Source: Rhodoblastus sp963804045 (GTDB taxonomy: Bacteria > Pseudomonadota > Alphaproteobacteria > Rhizobiales > Beijerinckiaceae). Taken from it: 64,000 nt of DNA. The DNA lies in the NCBI GenBank assembly GCA_963804045.1, contig CAWDOR010000009.1, forward strand, positions 1 to 64,000, written 5' to 3'. Numbering within the stretch: position 1 is the stretch's first letter; every line of letters starts with the position of its first letter. The position numbers were made by a program, and so were the translations under genes. The notes under the pieces are model-generated. The model was not told the DNA's origin and did no database searches. It worked only from the letters and a program-made list of their open reading frames with translations. Positions 52,423-61,643 of this stretch are shown one piece after another.

Positions 52423-54123
52423 TCAGCTTTCTGCCGTGGCGCGCTCCGGCAAATGGCTGGCGCAAAAATTCCGGGCGTCCGCGACATCGACGCTGAAATG
52501 CACGAGCCGGCTATTGACGCCATGCGCGACCAGGGTGCGATGCACGCCGCGCGAAGCGCCGGCGAGCAGCACGCGGACGCCGCGCTTTTTCTCCCGATCG
52601 ATGAAGCCATGCAAGGCATGGGCGGCGGCGCCGTCGGCCAGCGGCACTCTTGAGAGGTCGAGCACGAAGGTCTTTGGCCGCCGGCCGATCTGGTCCAGCG
52701 CCGCCGCCACGGAATTAACGGCGCCGAAAAAGAAGGGACCGGCGATGGAAAACACCAGGAAATCAGGGTCTGAGCCAGCCGAACCGGCTTCCGCGCCATC
52801 GGCGCGATCCTCGTCGAGCAGGGTCTCGCTGGTTTCGACCTCGACCATTTGCGCCATGCGATGCATGAAGATCAGCGAACCCAGGGTCACGCCGGCGGCT
52901 ATGCCAATGATAATGTCCTCGAACACCGTCAGCCCCGCCGTGACCAGAAAGATCAGCGCCTCGGCCCGGTCAGTCCGCAAAATCGTCGCGATCTGCTCGC
53001 GCTCGATCATGTTCCAGGACACCAGCGTCAACACGGCGGCGAGCGCCGCCAGCGGAATATCATAGGCCAGCGGCGCCGCCACCAGCATGAAAACCAGCAG
53101 CAGCAGGGCGTGAAGAATGCCCGCGACCGGCCCATGCGCGCCGGCGCGAATATTGGTCGCCGTGCGCGCAATCGCCCCGGTCACGCACAGACCGCCGAAC
53201 AGCGCCGAGGCGATATTGGCCCAGCCCTGCGCCGCCAGCTCGCAGTTCGAGCGGTGACGCCGGCCGCTCATGCCGTCGGCCACCACCGCCGACAGCAGGG
53301 ATTCGATGCCGCCGAGCACGGCGATGGCCAAGGCGGCGGGGGCGAGCCGCCACCAATCGGCCAGCGCCACATGGGGCAAAGCCGGCGTCGGCAGAGCGCG
53401 CGGCAACTCGCCGAAGCGCGAGCCCAGGGTTTCGATGGGAATGTTGAAGAGCCATGTCGCCGCCGCCGACAGGGCCACCGCCGCCAGCAGGCCGGGAAAG
53501 CGCGGCGCGAAAATGCGCAAGGCGACGATGAAGCCGAGGCAGGCCACAGCCATGCTCAGCGCCTTGGGATTGAGGCTGTCGCGCACCGCCCAGAGCGCTT
53601 GAACCTTAGGCAGGAAAGCCGCCGGTTCGTGCGCGAGACGCAGACCGAACAGCTCATGGAGCTGGCTGGTGAAAATAATCAGCCCGATGGCCGCGGTGAA
53701 GCCAACGGCGACGGAATGGGGAATATATTTGATATAGGTGCCCAGCCGCAAATAGCCGATGGCGAGCAGCATGACGCCGGACAGCAGCGTGGCCGCGAGA
53801 AAGCCGGAATAGCCGAATTTTTCTATTGTCGCGGCGACAAGGACGATGAAGGCGCCGGCGGGCCCGCCAATCTGGAAGCGGCTGCCGCCAAGGCCCGAGA
53901 CGACGATCCCGCCAATCGCCGAGGCGATCAGCCCCGCCTGCGGCGTCGCGCCCGAGGCGATGGCGATCGCCATGGACAGCGGCAGGGCGACAATGGCCAC
54001 GGTCAGCCCGGCGAGAAAATCGGCGCGCAATTGCGCAGCGCCATAACCCTCGCGCCAGACCGAGACCAGTTTGGGCGTGAACAGATCGGCGAAGGTTTGG
54101 CGCGGCGCCTGGGCAAGGGACAT
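52423..54123 (-). CDS. SulP-family anion transporter with STAS domain
   Basis: A 566-residue membrane protein with about 11-14 helices and a C-terminal cytoplasmic STAS domain (about 440-545; VLDLSRVPLADGAAAHALHG). The N-terminal signature is LRADFLAGLTVAIVALPLSM; PAGAFIVLVAATIEKFG is the conserved second part. SulP proteins carry sulfate, bicarbonate or other anions; the substrate is not decided by sequence. I chose ATG 54123 over the TTG four codons earlier. No carbonic anhydrase or sulfate genes are next to it. Confidence 0.9.
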   Translation of the reverse strand: MSLAQAPRQTFADLFTPKLVSVWREGYGAAQLRADFLAGLTVAIVALPLSMAIAIASGATPQAGLIASAIGGIVVSGLGGSRFQIGGPAGAFIVLVAATIEKFGYSGFLAATLLSGVMLLAIGYLRLGTYIKYIPHSVAVGFTAAIGLIIFTSQLHELFGLRLAHEPAAFLPKVQALWAVRDSLNPKALSMAVACLGFIVALRIFAPRFPGLLAAVALSAAATWLFNIPIETLGSRFGELPRALPTPALPHVALADWWRLAPAALAIAVLGGIESLLSAVVADGMSGRRHRSNCELAAQGWANIASALFGGLCVTGAIARTATNIRAGAHGPVAGILHALLLLVFMLVAAPLAYDIPLAALAAVLTLVSWNMIEREQIATILRTDRAEALIFLVTAGLTVFEDIIIGIAAGVTLGSLIFMHRMAQMVEVETSETLLDEDRADGAEAGSAGSDPDFLVFSIAGPFFFGAVNSVAAALDQIGRRPKTFVLDLSRVPLADGAAAHALHGFIDREKKRGVRVLLAGASRGVHRTLVAHGVNSRLVHFSVDVADARNFCASHLPERATAES

Positions 54124-54217
54124 GATTCGACTCAAAAAAGCTCGCTCATGCTCGCGCCCTGACGCGCAAAAAGCCAGAAAAATGCGCCGGGTTCAGTCGC
54201 TTTCGTTTTGCGGGGCG

Positions 54218-55003
54218 TTACGCCGCCCGTGAAAAACCCTTTGCCGTTGACGCGGGGACGGCGGCGTCCAGCGCGCGCACGGCGGGCGCGCCGGAAAATT
54301 CGTGCTGGCCGATATGAATCAGCGCGCCGCGCGTATCCAGCCAGATCTTGCCGCCGATGTCGCGCCAGCGACGGCAAAAAGTATAGTCCTCGGAGAGATA
54401 GACTCCGGTTTCCGGTTCGATCATGCAGTCGAACAGGGCATATTGATGCGGGCTGAGGCTGGGCTGGGCAGCGACATGCGAAGCCGCATAGCGCAGGTGC
54501 GGATAGGCGGCCATCATCGCCTCCAAAACCCCGCGCTTGATGAGCATGAAGCCGGTTCCGGCATAGGTCCCGCTGACAAAACCGTCATGCGACGCGGCCT
54601 CGGCGCCCTCGCACGGCGCGCCGACATAGCGCAGCGGCGCGGTTTCCACGGCCTCGCCGGCCACGGCGCGGTGCATCCCGCTGTTCCAGTCCAGCAGCTT
54701 CAGCGGATACATGCCGGCGACCACGTCCTGGTCGAAGGCCAGCATGCGCGCGACCTGCGCCGGATCGAAGCCAATGTCGGCGTCGATGAACATCAAATGG
54801 GTGGCGCTGTAATCGTCGAGGCAGCGGCTGACCAGCAGATTGCGCCCCCTGGTGATCAAGGATTCATAGCCGAGCAGGTCGATGGTGACGCGGAAGCCGA
54901 GCTGTTCGCCGAGCCTGAGCAGGCCTATGGCGGAAATCATGTAGCGCTGGCTGACCATGCCGCCATAACAGGGCGTGGCGACAAACAGATGGGGCTGGGA
55001 CAT
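54218..55003 (-). CDS. Glycosyltransferase-like (GT-A fold) protein
   Basis: A 261-residue protein starting MSQPHLFVATPCYGGMVSQR. The nucleotide-sugar/metal motif DAD is in MFIDADIGFDPAQVARML. A flexible part contains GTYAGTGFMLIKRGVLEAM, and YLSEDYTFCRRWRDIGG is a typical catalytic-acid region with ED. No signal peptide is visible, so it is cytoplasmic. The acceptor is unknown and no polysaccharide genes surround it. Confidence 0.7.
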   Translation of the reverse strand: MSQPHLFVATPCYGGMVSQRYMISAIGLLRLGEQLGFRVTIDLLGYESLITRGRNLLVSRCLDDYSATHLMFIDADIGFDPAQVARMLAFDQDVVAGMYPLKLLDWNSGMHRAVAGEAVETAPLRYVGAPCEGAEAASHDGFVSGTYAGTGFMLIKRGVLEAMMAAYPHLRYAASHVAAQPSLSPHQYALFDCMIEPETGVYLSEDYTFCRRWRDIGGKIWLDTRGALIHIGQHEFSGAPAVRALDAAVPASTAKGFSRAA

Positions 55004-55084
55004 CGGGGCGCTCCGGGAGAGTTGCGCCCATCAGAGACCGCCAGCCTTGCCCGGGGCTGGAGGCGTTAACCGCAGATTAAGCTT

Positions 55085-56026
55085 TTAAATCTGGTCGCGT
55101 CCCGGATCGGGACGCTGCACGGGTTGTGGGCCGGGGGCGTTGCGCGGCGCGCCACGCGCGCGGTCGGCGCGAAAACTGACGATGGCCGCGACAAGGCCGG
55201 CCTTTTGCTTTGCCAATTGCTTGTCGATCACCGCCTGGACCTCGGCGCGGGGCTTGTTGAACAGGGCCATGCCCAGGCTGACGAATTTGTTCTCCGAATC
55301 CTGGCATTTGGTCAGAATCACCTGCGACAGGATCTCGGCGCTTTCATTGGAGAAAGGAACCAGGGCGCGCATTTGCGTTTCGATGCAGCCGCGATATTCG
55401 GCGCCGCCCTGGGCGAGCATTTTGTCGCGCTCGGCCTTGGCCTCCGGATTGAGCGCGGCGGCGCGCGGCGGCGCGCGCCGCGACGGCGTCGGGGCCACGA
55501 ATTGCTGCGCCGGAGCGACGCCGCCATCGATCGAAGCGCCCTGGCTGCGCACGCAGCTTTCCAGCGCGGCGAACAGACGGTTGGAATTGGTCAGATTGAA
55601 GCCGAGCAAATGGCCGTTGGCGTAAATCTGCATCAGCCGCACATGGCGGAAGGCGGTTATCACCGCGCCATTGGAGGGCATGACGATCACATATTGTTTG
55701 GGCGTGCGCGGCTGGGCATAGACACGCACGGGGCCCTGGCCGTCGAAAGTGATCTCCAGCGGCACAGCGCGGCCGGGCGCCAAGTTCCAGGCCTGGTTGG
55801 TGAGGCCGAGCAGCCATTGTCCCGAGCCCATGATCGAGACATGCAGCGTCACGCCATTTTGATAGGTCGCGCCCATGGCGCAATGGTCGAACTGGCCGGT
55901 CTGGTTGTTGGTGAAGCCGCCGCCCCGCCAATTATCGACCTGGAACGGCTGAATTGGACCGGCGGCGCGGGCGGGCGCGGAAGCCAGGGCGAGGGCCGCG
56001 CCCAGCGGCAGAAACCAATGACGCAT
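55085..56026 (-). CDS. Secreted hypothetical protein
   Basis: A 313-residue exported protein with signal peptide MRHWFLPLGAALALASAPARA. The mature part is beta-rich (PFQVDNWRGGGFTNNQTGQF then HCAMGATYQNGVTLHVSIMG), followed by a Pro/Ala-rich linker, a charged helical region with Cys (EYRGCIETQMRALV) and a disordered Pro/Arg-rich end. The first part is like IalB-type domains (Cys-containing beta sandwich), and an IalB-family gene lies just upstream on the same strand. Function unknown. Confidence 0.55.
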   Translation of the reverse strand: MRHWFLPLGAALALASAPARAAGPIQPFQVDNWRGGGFTNNQTGQFDHCAMGATYQNGVTLHVSIMGSGQWLLGLTNQAWNLAPGRAVPLEITFDGQGPVRVYAQPRTPKQYVIVMPSNGAVITAFRHVRLMQIYANGHLLGFNLTNSNRLFAALESCVRSQGASIDGGVAPAQQFVAPTPSRRAPPRAAALNPEAKAERDKMLAQGGAEYRGCIETQMRALVPFSNESAEILSQVILTKCQDSENKFVSLGMALFNKPRAEVQAVIDKQLAKQKAGLVAAIVSFRADRARGAPRNAPGPQPVQRPDPGRDQI

Positions 56027-56103
56027 CGCAAATCTCGCAAAATATGATTACGGCGCCGCGTTTTATGCATGTCAAGCGGCGCCGTTCCTTTCCCAGAAAC
56101 GGG

Positions 56104-56667
56104 TCATTCCTTGTCGAGCGCGTCCAAAGCCTGGGCGAGTCCACGGAAAGACACGGCGAATTTGACCGGACGTCCGACGGAATCGGTAAATTCGATCGAG
56201 CCGGGATCGGTCTGGGCGTGCAGCGCCTTGACCTGGGCTTCGGTCAAGGCGAGATCGGCGAAACAGCCGATCGGCGCGCAGCGCCGCCAGGCCAGCTCCA
56301 TCGGCTTGGGATCCTTGTCGCCCAGCGCGAGCTTGACCACCGAGGGGAAGGAGACATTGGGGATCAAATGGACGGTGACATGCATCGGATCGGTCTTGGC
56401 GACCCGGCCCAGCGCCACCTGCGCCACAGTCTGCTTCTGCTGCTCGCCGCTCTGGAAGCTCTCGACGATTTCGCAAATTTTCCGCGACTTGCCGGCGTCG
56501 TTGACATGCTGGCAGCGCAGCACCCAGTCGCCGTAATCGGCTGTGGTGGTCTGCGGCTCGGCGCTGACGGGCGGAGCGGCGGGAGCGGCGGGTTTCGCGT
56601 CTTCGGCGAAAGCCGGCGCGAAGGCGAAGGATAACAACAAAAGTGCGGCGGGCAAACGGCGGATCAT
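56104..56667 (-). CDS. Invasion-associated locus B (IalB) family protein
   Basis: A 187-residue periplasmic protein with signal peptide (MIRRLPAALLLLSFAFAPAF) and an Ala/Pro-rich spacer. The IalB domain is marked by YGDWVLRCQHVNDAGKSRKI, with Cys in RKICEIV, and WRRCAPIGCFADLALTEAQV, containing the paired Cys. The family is widespread in alphaproteobacteria and its activity is unclear outside Bartonella. ATG 56667 follows GAGG. Confidence 0.88.
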   Translation of the reverse strand: MIRRLPAALLLLSFAFAPAFAEDAKPAAPAAPPVSAEPQTTTADYGDWVLRCQHVNDAGKSRKICEIVESFQSGEQQKQTVAQVALGRVAKTDPMHVTVHLIPNVSFPSVVKLALGDKDPKPMELAWRRCAPIGCFADLALTEAQVKALHAQTDPGSIEFTDSVGRPVKFAVSFRGLAQALDALDKE

Positions 56668-56800
56668 GGGCGGCTCCTCAAGGGAATGTCCGCCTATAGC
56701 CGGGGCCTCGTGACGTTTCAATGACTTTGCGGCCGGCGACGCCGGCTTTCCATGCGGGCTGGCCGCTGACAAGCGCGTGGAACCGCGCTAGCCTCGAAAA

Positions 56801-57520
56801 ATGTCCCGCTCCGCCCGCCTGCTCGACCTTCTGCAAATGCTGCGCCGCCATCGCCAGCCGGTGAGCGGCCGGAAGCTCGCCAGGGAGCTCGGCGTTTCCT
56901 TGCGCACCGTCTATCGCGACATTCAGACGCTGTCCGCACAAGGCGCGCGCATCGATGGCGAGGCCGGGATCGGCTTTATCCTGCGTCCGGGTTTTCTGTT
57001 GCCCCCGTTGATGCTGAACGATTCCGAAGCCGAGGCGCTGACGCTCGGCCTGCGCTGGGTGGCGGCGCAGGGCGACGCCGAACTGGCCTTGGCGGCGACC
57101 GAGGCCCTGGCCAAGATCGCCGCGGTTCTGCCCGCCGATCTCGCCGCGCGCGCCGAGGAGTCGCCGTTGATGACGCCGAGATGCGGCGCGGCGATGGACC
57201 TGGGCCAAGCCCGCCGCGCCATGCGCGAGGAGCGCGTCGCCCTGATCGCCTATGCCGACGCCGCCGGAACCGTCACCGATCGGCGCATCTGGCCCATCGC
57301 CCTGGGCTTTTTCGACGACAAGCGCATGCTCGCCGCCTATTGCGAATTGCGCGGCGACTTCCGCCATTTTCGCCTCGACCGGATCATCGACTGGCTGACG
57401 CTTGAGGAAAAATATCCGCGCCGACGCCGCACGCTCACCCGGCAATGGCGCGAGCAGGAGGGCGTCGCCACGGCTCCGCCCGCGATGCTGCTGACAAAAT
57501 CTGACAGCGGGCGGCGGTAG
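56801..57520 (+). CDS. YafY/WYL-type transcriptional regulator
   Basis: A 239-residue regulator. The N-terminal winged helix (RLLDLLQMLRRHRQPVSGRK, ELGVSLRTVYRDIQTLSAQG) binds DNA, and the C-terminal WYL-like region (ALIAYADAAGTVTDRRIWPI, FDDKRMLAAYCELRGDFRHF) probably binds a ligand. It is followed by a VOC protein gene 39 bp away, a frequent pairing. A perfect hairpin lies between them. Confidence 0.88.
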   Translation: MSRSARLLDLLQMLRRHRQPVSGRKLARELGVSLRTVYRDIQTLSAQGARIDGEAGIGFILRPGFLLPPLMLNDSEAEALTLGLRWVAAQGDAELALAATEALAKIAAVLPADLAARAEESPLMTPRCGAAMDLGQARRAMREERVALIAYADAAGTVTDRRIWPIALGFFDDKRMLAAYCELRGDFRHFRLDRIIDWLTLEEKYPRRRRTLTRQWREQEGVATAPPAMLLTKSDSGRR

Positions 57521-57552
57521 TCTCCAGTCAGCCGAACAAGGCTGACTGGAGA
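57521..57552 (+). promoter_or_regulatory. Perfect 13-bp hairpin enclosing the VOC ribosome-binding site
   Basis: TCTCCAGTCAGCC (57521-57533) and GGCTGACTGGAGA (57540-57552) form a perfect stem with loop GAACAA, starting at the base after the regulator's stop. The GGAG inside the 3' arm (57548-57551) is the only ribosome-binding site for the ATG at 57560. It is not followed by a T-run, so it is more likely a translational switch, or a DNA operator of the regulator, than a terminator. Confidence 0.6.
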
Positions 57553-57559
57553 AAACAAA

Positions 57560-57934
57560 ATGTCCGCGCAATTCAATTTCATCCTGCTCTATGTCGCTTC
57601 GCCTCGCGCCAGCGCCAGCTTTTATAGCGATCTCACGGGCGCGCCGATTGTCGATCAGAGCGATGGGTTCGCCATGTTGCCGCTGCGCGAAGGGGTCATG
57701 CTCGGCCTGTGGGCCCGCGAGACGGTCGCGCCGCCAGCGATAGGCGCGCCAGGCGCCGGGGAAATCGCCTTCGCCGTCGGCGACGCCGCAGCCGTGAACG
57801 CCGCTCACGCCGATTGGGCGACGCGCGGGCTAAAGATCGCGCAAGAGGTGACCGAGATGAGTTTCGGAACCACCTTTGTCGCGCTAGACCCCGACGGCCA
57901 TAGGCTCAGGGTCTTCGCGCCGTCTCAACAGTAA
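57560..57934 (+). CDS. VOC-family (glyoxalase/bleomycin resistance-like) protein
   Basis: A 124-residue single VOC domain of two beta-alpha-beta-beta-beta halves (FNFILLYVASPRASASFYSD and EIAFAVGDAAAVNAAHADWA, ending DPDGHRLRVFAP). Usual dioxygenase metal ligands cannot be placed with certainty; family members include antibiotic-binding and lyase proteins. It is paired with the WYL regulator, whose product may sense the VOC substrate. Confidence 0.85.
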   Translation: MSAQFNFILLYVASPRASASFYSDLTGAPIVDQSDGFAMLPLREGVMLGLWARETVAPPAIGAPGAGEIAFAVGDAAAVNAAHADWATRGLKIAQEVTEMSFGTTFVALDPDGHRLRVFAPSQQ

Positions 57935-57950
57935 GATTTGCGGCGCGGTC

Positions 57951-59384
57951 TCAGGCCGAGGCCGCGCCCTGCTTGCGCTCGCGCAGAAACTGGAAGAACT
58001 CGACGCCCTCGCGCAGGCGACGCTTCAGCATCTGGCGGTCGCGGACCATTTCATTGACGATGGACGCGATCTTCCGCGGGCGGAAATAGAACTGGCGGTA
58101 AAAGGTCTCGACCGCGTCGAAAATTTCCTTGTGGCTGAGATCGGGGTAATGCAGCGGCGCGATCTGCACGCCGTTTTCATCGACCAGTTCGGCGTTGGCG
58201 CTATCGAGCCAGCCGTTCTCAATCGCCTGATTATAGAGGAAGGTGCCGGGATAGGGCGCGGCCAGCGACACCTGAAGAGTGTGCGGATTGACGTCCTTGG
58301 CGAATTGAATGGTTTCCTTGATGGTCTCGCGGGTCTCGCCGGGCAGGCCCATGATGAAAGTGCCGTGAACGGCGATGCCCAATTCGTGACAGTCCTTGGC
58401 GAATTGCTTCGCCACTTCGACGCGCATGCCCTTCTTGATATTGATCAGGATCTGCTGATTTCCGGATTCATAGCCGACCAGCAGCAGGCGCAAGCCATTG
58501 GCCTTCAGCACTTCCAGCGAGGCGCGGGGCACATTGGCCTTGGCGTTGCAGGACCAGGTCACGCCGAGCTTGCCCAGTTCCTTCGCAATAGCCTCGGCGC
58601 GAGGAAGATCGTCGGTAAAAGTGTCGTCGTCGAAGAAATATTCCTGCACCTGCGGGAAGTTCGCCTGGCACCATTTGATCTCCTCGATCACATGGGCGAC
58701 GCTGCGGGTGCGGTAGCGATGACCGCCAACGGTCTGCGGCCAAAGGCAAAAAGTGCAGCGCGACTTGCAGCCGCGTCCGGTGTAGATCGAAATATAGGGA
58801 TGCTTGAGATAGCCGATGAAATAATTCTCGATCTTCAGGTCGCGCTTGTAGATCGGCGCGACGAAGGGCAAATCGTCCATGTTTTCGAGGATCGGACGCT
58901 CGCCGTTATGGACGATGTTTCCGGCCGCGTCGCGATAGCTCAAGCCCAGGATTTCCGGCCAGGGCTTGCCGTCGGCGACATCCTTGATGGTGAAATCGAA
59001 TTCATTGCGGGCGGCGAAGTCGACGCAAGGCGCCGCCTTGAGACTGCCATCGGCGTCCACCGCCACCTTGGCGCCGATCAGCCCCACTTTCAGCGCGGGA
59101 TTGGCGGCTTTGAGCGCCTCGATGCATTTGACGTCGGAGGCGAAGGAGGGAACGGAGGTGTGGACCACCACTAGGTCGAAATCCTTGGCTTGCGCCACCA
59201 CTTCCGCGAGGCTGGTCTTGTGCGGCGGGGCGTCGATCAGTTTGGAGTTCTCGACCAAAGCGGCGGGCTGGGCCAGCCAGGTCGGATACCAGAAGGAGGC
59301 GATTTCGCGCTTGGCCTGATAGCGCGAGCCGGCGCCGCCGTCGAAACCGTCGAAGGAAGGGGCCTGCAAAAACAGCGTGCGCAT
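57951..59384 (-). CDS. hpnJ: Hopanoid-associated radical SAM/B12-binding protein HpnJ
   Basis: A 477-residue enzyme with a B12-binding-like N-terminal domain (about 1-170), a radical SAM core with the cluster motif C-x3-C-x2-C in TGRGCKSRCTFCLWPQTVGG, and a C-terminal part (YRQFYFRPRKIASIVNEMVR). The N-terminus MRTLFLQAPSFDGFDGGAGS is nearly invariant in HpnJ. HpnJ is needed to build the cyclitol-ether head group of bacteriohopanepolyols. No other hopanoid gene is in the window, so it stands apart from the main cluster. It marks the host as a hopanoid producer. Confidence 0.9.
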   Translation of the reverse strand: MRTLFLQAPSFDGFDGGAGSRYQAKREIASFWYPTWLAQPAALVENSKLIDAPPHKTSLAEVVAQAKDFDLVVVHTSVPSFASDVKCIEALKAANPALKVGLIGAKVAVDADGSLKAAPCVDFAARNEFDFTIKDVADGKPWPEILGLSYRDAAGNIVHNGERPILENMDDLPFVAPIYKRDLKIENYFIGYLKHPYISIYTGRGCKSRCTFCLWPQTVGGHRYRTRSVAHVIEEIKWCQANFPQVQEYFFDDDTFTDDLPRAEAIAKELGKLGVTWSCNAKANVPRASLEVLKANGLRLLLVGYESGNQQILINIKKGMRVEVAKQFAKDCHELGIAVHGTFIMGLPGETRETIKETIQFAKDVNPHTLQVSLAAPYPGTFLYNQAIENGWLDSANAELVDENGVQIAPLHYPDLSHKEIFDAVETFYRQFYFRPRKIASIVNEMVRDRQMLKRRLREGVEFFQFLRERKQGAASA

Positions 59385-59518
59385 CCATGTCTCCGAAAAA
59401 AGCCGGCCAAACGCCCCGTCGACAACAACAGGCGATCACGGCGGCATTGCGGCAAATGAAATCCGGACAGGCGTTTAGCACACGGGGTCCGCCGGGTCCA
59501 TGGCGGGGCCGCTGCGCC

Positions 59519-60449
59519 TCATCCGCCAAAAATCGACCAGCGCATCCCATGCGCCAGTTTTTCCAGAGCCAGGGCGCCGAGTTTGGAATTGCCGGCGCCG
59601 TCCAGGCCCGGCGACCACACCGCGATGGACGCCTTCCCCGGCGCCGAGGCCAATATGCCGCCGCCCACCCCGCTCTTGCCCGGCAGGCCCACGCGAAATG
59701 CGAAATCGCCGGAGGCGTCGTAAAAGCCGCAGGTCAGCATCAGCGCATTGACGCGCCGCGCCCGCTCGCCCGACACCAGCCGCGCGCCCTTGGGCATGAG
59801 GCGCCCGGAATGGGCGAGGAAACGCCCGGCCAGCGCCAGCTGGCGGCATGACATGGCTATGGCGCAATGGTGAAAATAGGCGCCGAGCACATGATCGACC
59901 GGAGACTCCAGCCGGCCAAAGCTTTTCATGAAATTGGCCAGCGCTATGTTGCGAAAGCCGTGTCCCTTCTCCGAGTCCGCGACGGCCTTGTCGATGAAGA
60001 TCGTCTCATCCTCGGCGGCCATGCGGATGAAGCCCAGTATTTCGGCCAGAACCTCGCGCGGCTGGCGGCGCGACAGCAGCATGTCGGTGACGGCGATGGC
60101 CCCGGCGTTGATGAAAGGATTGCGCGGGCGGCCCGATTCCGCCTCCAATTGCACGATGGAATTGAAGGGATTGCCCGAGGGCTCGCGCCCGAACTCGGGT
60201 CCAGACCTGGTCGCCGAGCTTGCCTAGCGCCAACGTCAGGGCAAAGACCTTGGAAATGCTCTGAATGGAAAACGCCTCGTCGCAATCGCCGGCCGCGACC
60301 AGTTCGCCGTCGGGCAAGGCGACCGCCAGGCCGAAGCGGCGCGGATCGACGCCAGCCAGCTCGGGAATATAGCTGGCGACCTCGCCGCGATCGGACTGAG
60401 CGCGCATGTCCGCGACGATTTCCTCCACCAGACCCCGCATATCTGTCAT
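59519..60449 (-). CDS. glsA: Glutaminase, with one frameshift
   Basis: The beta-lactamase-like glutaminase converts glutamine to glutamate and ammonia. ATG 60449 (MTDMRGLVEEIVADMRAQSD) leads to ADGEL-type and SIQSISKVFALTLAL, which contains the catalytic Ser-x2-Lys. Near 60200 one extra base breaks the frame; REPSGNPFNSIVQLEAESGR continues in the next and runs through NPFINAGAIAVTDMLL and GDFAFRVGLPGKSGVGGGIL to the stop at 59519. Joined length (about 309) is normal. Sequence error or recent mutation. Confidence 0.87.
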
Positions 60450-60548
60450 GCTGCCGCCCCATTTCTTTTTGCGCGCAAGCCCTAGCGCCAGATCAAAGTC
60501 TTGCCCCGGTTCTGGGTTTAGATTGAATCGATTAGCTTCGAGGCCCCA

Positions 60549-61643
60549 ATGACTGAACAGGATTCCAGCCCCACCGTCAAAACCGAGGCGCCTGCGGCGG
60601 CGACGGCCAATCTGACCGTGGTTCCCCAAGCCCATCAGGTGATCGAACATCACCCGGCCGGGCTGGCGACGGTCTGGACGCGGCGGGCGCTGATCCTGCT
60701 GCTGGTTGGCGGCGGCGCCGGTATTCTCATCTGGCAGGCGCATCGCATCCCCGCGCTGCCGGCCTGGATCGCCACGGGCAATGGCCGGCTGGAGGCCGAT
60801 CCGATCGACATAGCCAGCAAATTCGCCGGCCGCATCCTCGAATTGCGCGCCGACGAAGGCGATCGCGTCGCCGCGGGCCAGGTGGTGGCGGTGATGGACA
60901 CCCGCGACCTCGCCCAGAGTCTGCAACGCGACGAGGCCCAGGTCGAACAGGCGCAGCGCGCCGTGGAAGAGGCCCAGGCGACGCTGGTCCAGACCCAGAC
61001 CTCGGCGAAACTAGCCGATCAGGAGCTGGCGCGCACCGAAAAACTGGTCAAGGACGGCTGGGCCACCCACGAGCTCCAAGACCAGCGCCGACAGGCCGAC
61101 GATTCCGCCCATGCGGCGCAGACCGCCGCCGAACATCGGGTCGCCGAGACCCAGAAGGCGCTGACCGCCGCCCGCCACGACGCCGAACTGGTGCGCGTGA
61201 ATATCGCCGACAACACGCTGGTCGCGCCGCGCGACGGCCGCATCCAGTACCGGCTCGCCAATCTCGGCGAAGTTTTAGCCGTCGGCGGCAAGGTGTTCAC
61301 CATGCTCGACACCGGCTATGTCTATATGGACGTCTATCTGCCGACGCTTCAGGCCGACAAGGTGAAGGTCGGCGCTGACGCGCGCATCGCGCTCGACGCC
61401 TATCCCGACCGGATCATCCCGGCGAAGGTCAGTTTTCTCGCGGATCAGGCGCAATTCACCCCCAAAATGGTCGAAACCAAGAATGACCGCGACCGGCTGA
61501 TGTTCCGGGTGCGGGTCAAGATCGACCCCGACAGGGCGCGAGACCATGCCGACGAGGTGCGCAGCGGCTTGCCCGGCGTCGCCTATGTCAAACTCGACGA
61601 CAAGGCCGAGTGGCCGGAGGCGCTGAAGGGCGCCGGCAAATGA
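60549..61643 (+). CDS. HlyD-family membrane fusion protein (YhiI-like)
   Basis: A 364-residue periplasmic adaptor anchored by one helix (ALILLLVGGGAGILIWQA, about 50-68). Then come a lipoyl half-motif (GRILELRADEGDRVAAGQVV), a long coiled-coil hairpin (about 118-220), the second lipoyl half (NTLVAPRDGRIQYRLANLGE) and a beta-barrel domain. Its TGA overlaps the ATG of rbbA, matching the E. coli order yhiI-rbbA-yhhJ. It links the ABC exporter to the outer membrane or periplasm. Confidence 0.88.
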   Translation: MTEQDSSPTVKTEAPAAATANLTVVPQAHQVIEHHPAGLATVWTRRALILLLVGGGAGILIWQAHRIPALPAWIATGNGRLEADPIDIASKFAGRILELRADEGDRVAAGQVVAVMDTRDLAQSLQRDEAQVEQAQRAVEEAQATLVQTQTSAKLADQELARTEKLVKDGWATHELQDQRRQADDSAHAAQTAAEHRVAETQKALTAARHDAELVRVNIADNTLVAPRDGRIQYRLANLGEVLAVGGKVFTMLDTGYVYMDVYLPTLQADKVKVGADARIALDAYPDRIIPAKVSFLADQAQFTPKMVETKNDRDRLMFRVRVKIDPDRARDHADEVRSGLPGVAYVKLDDKAEWPEALKGAGK

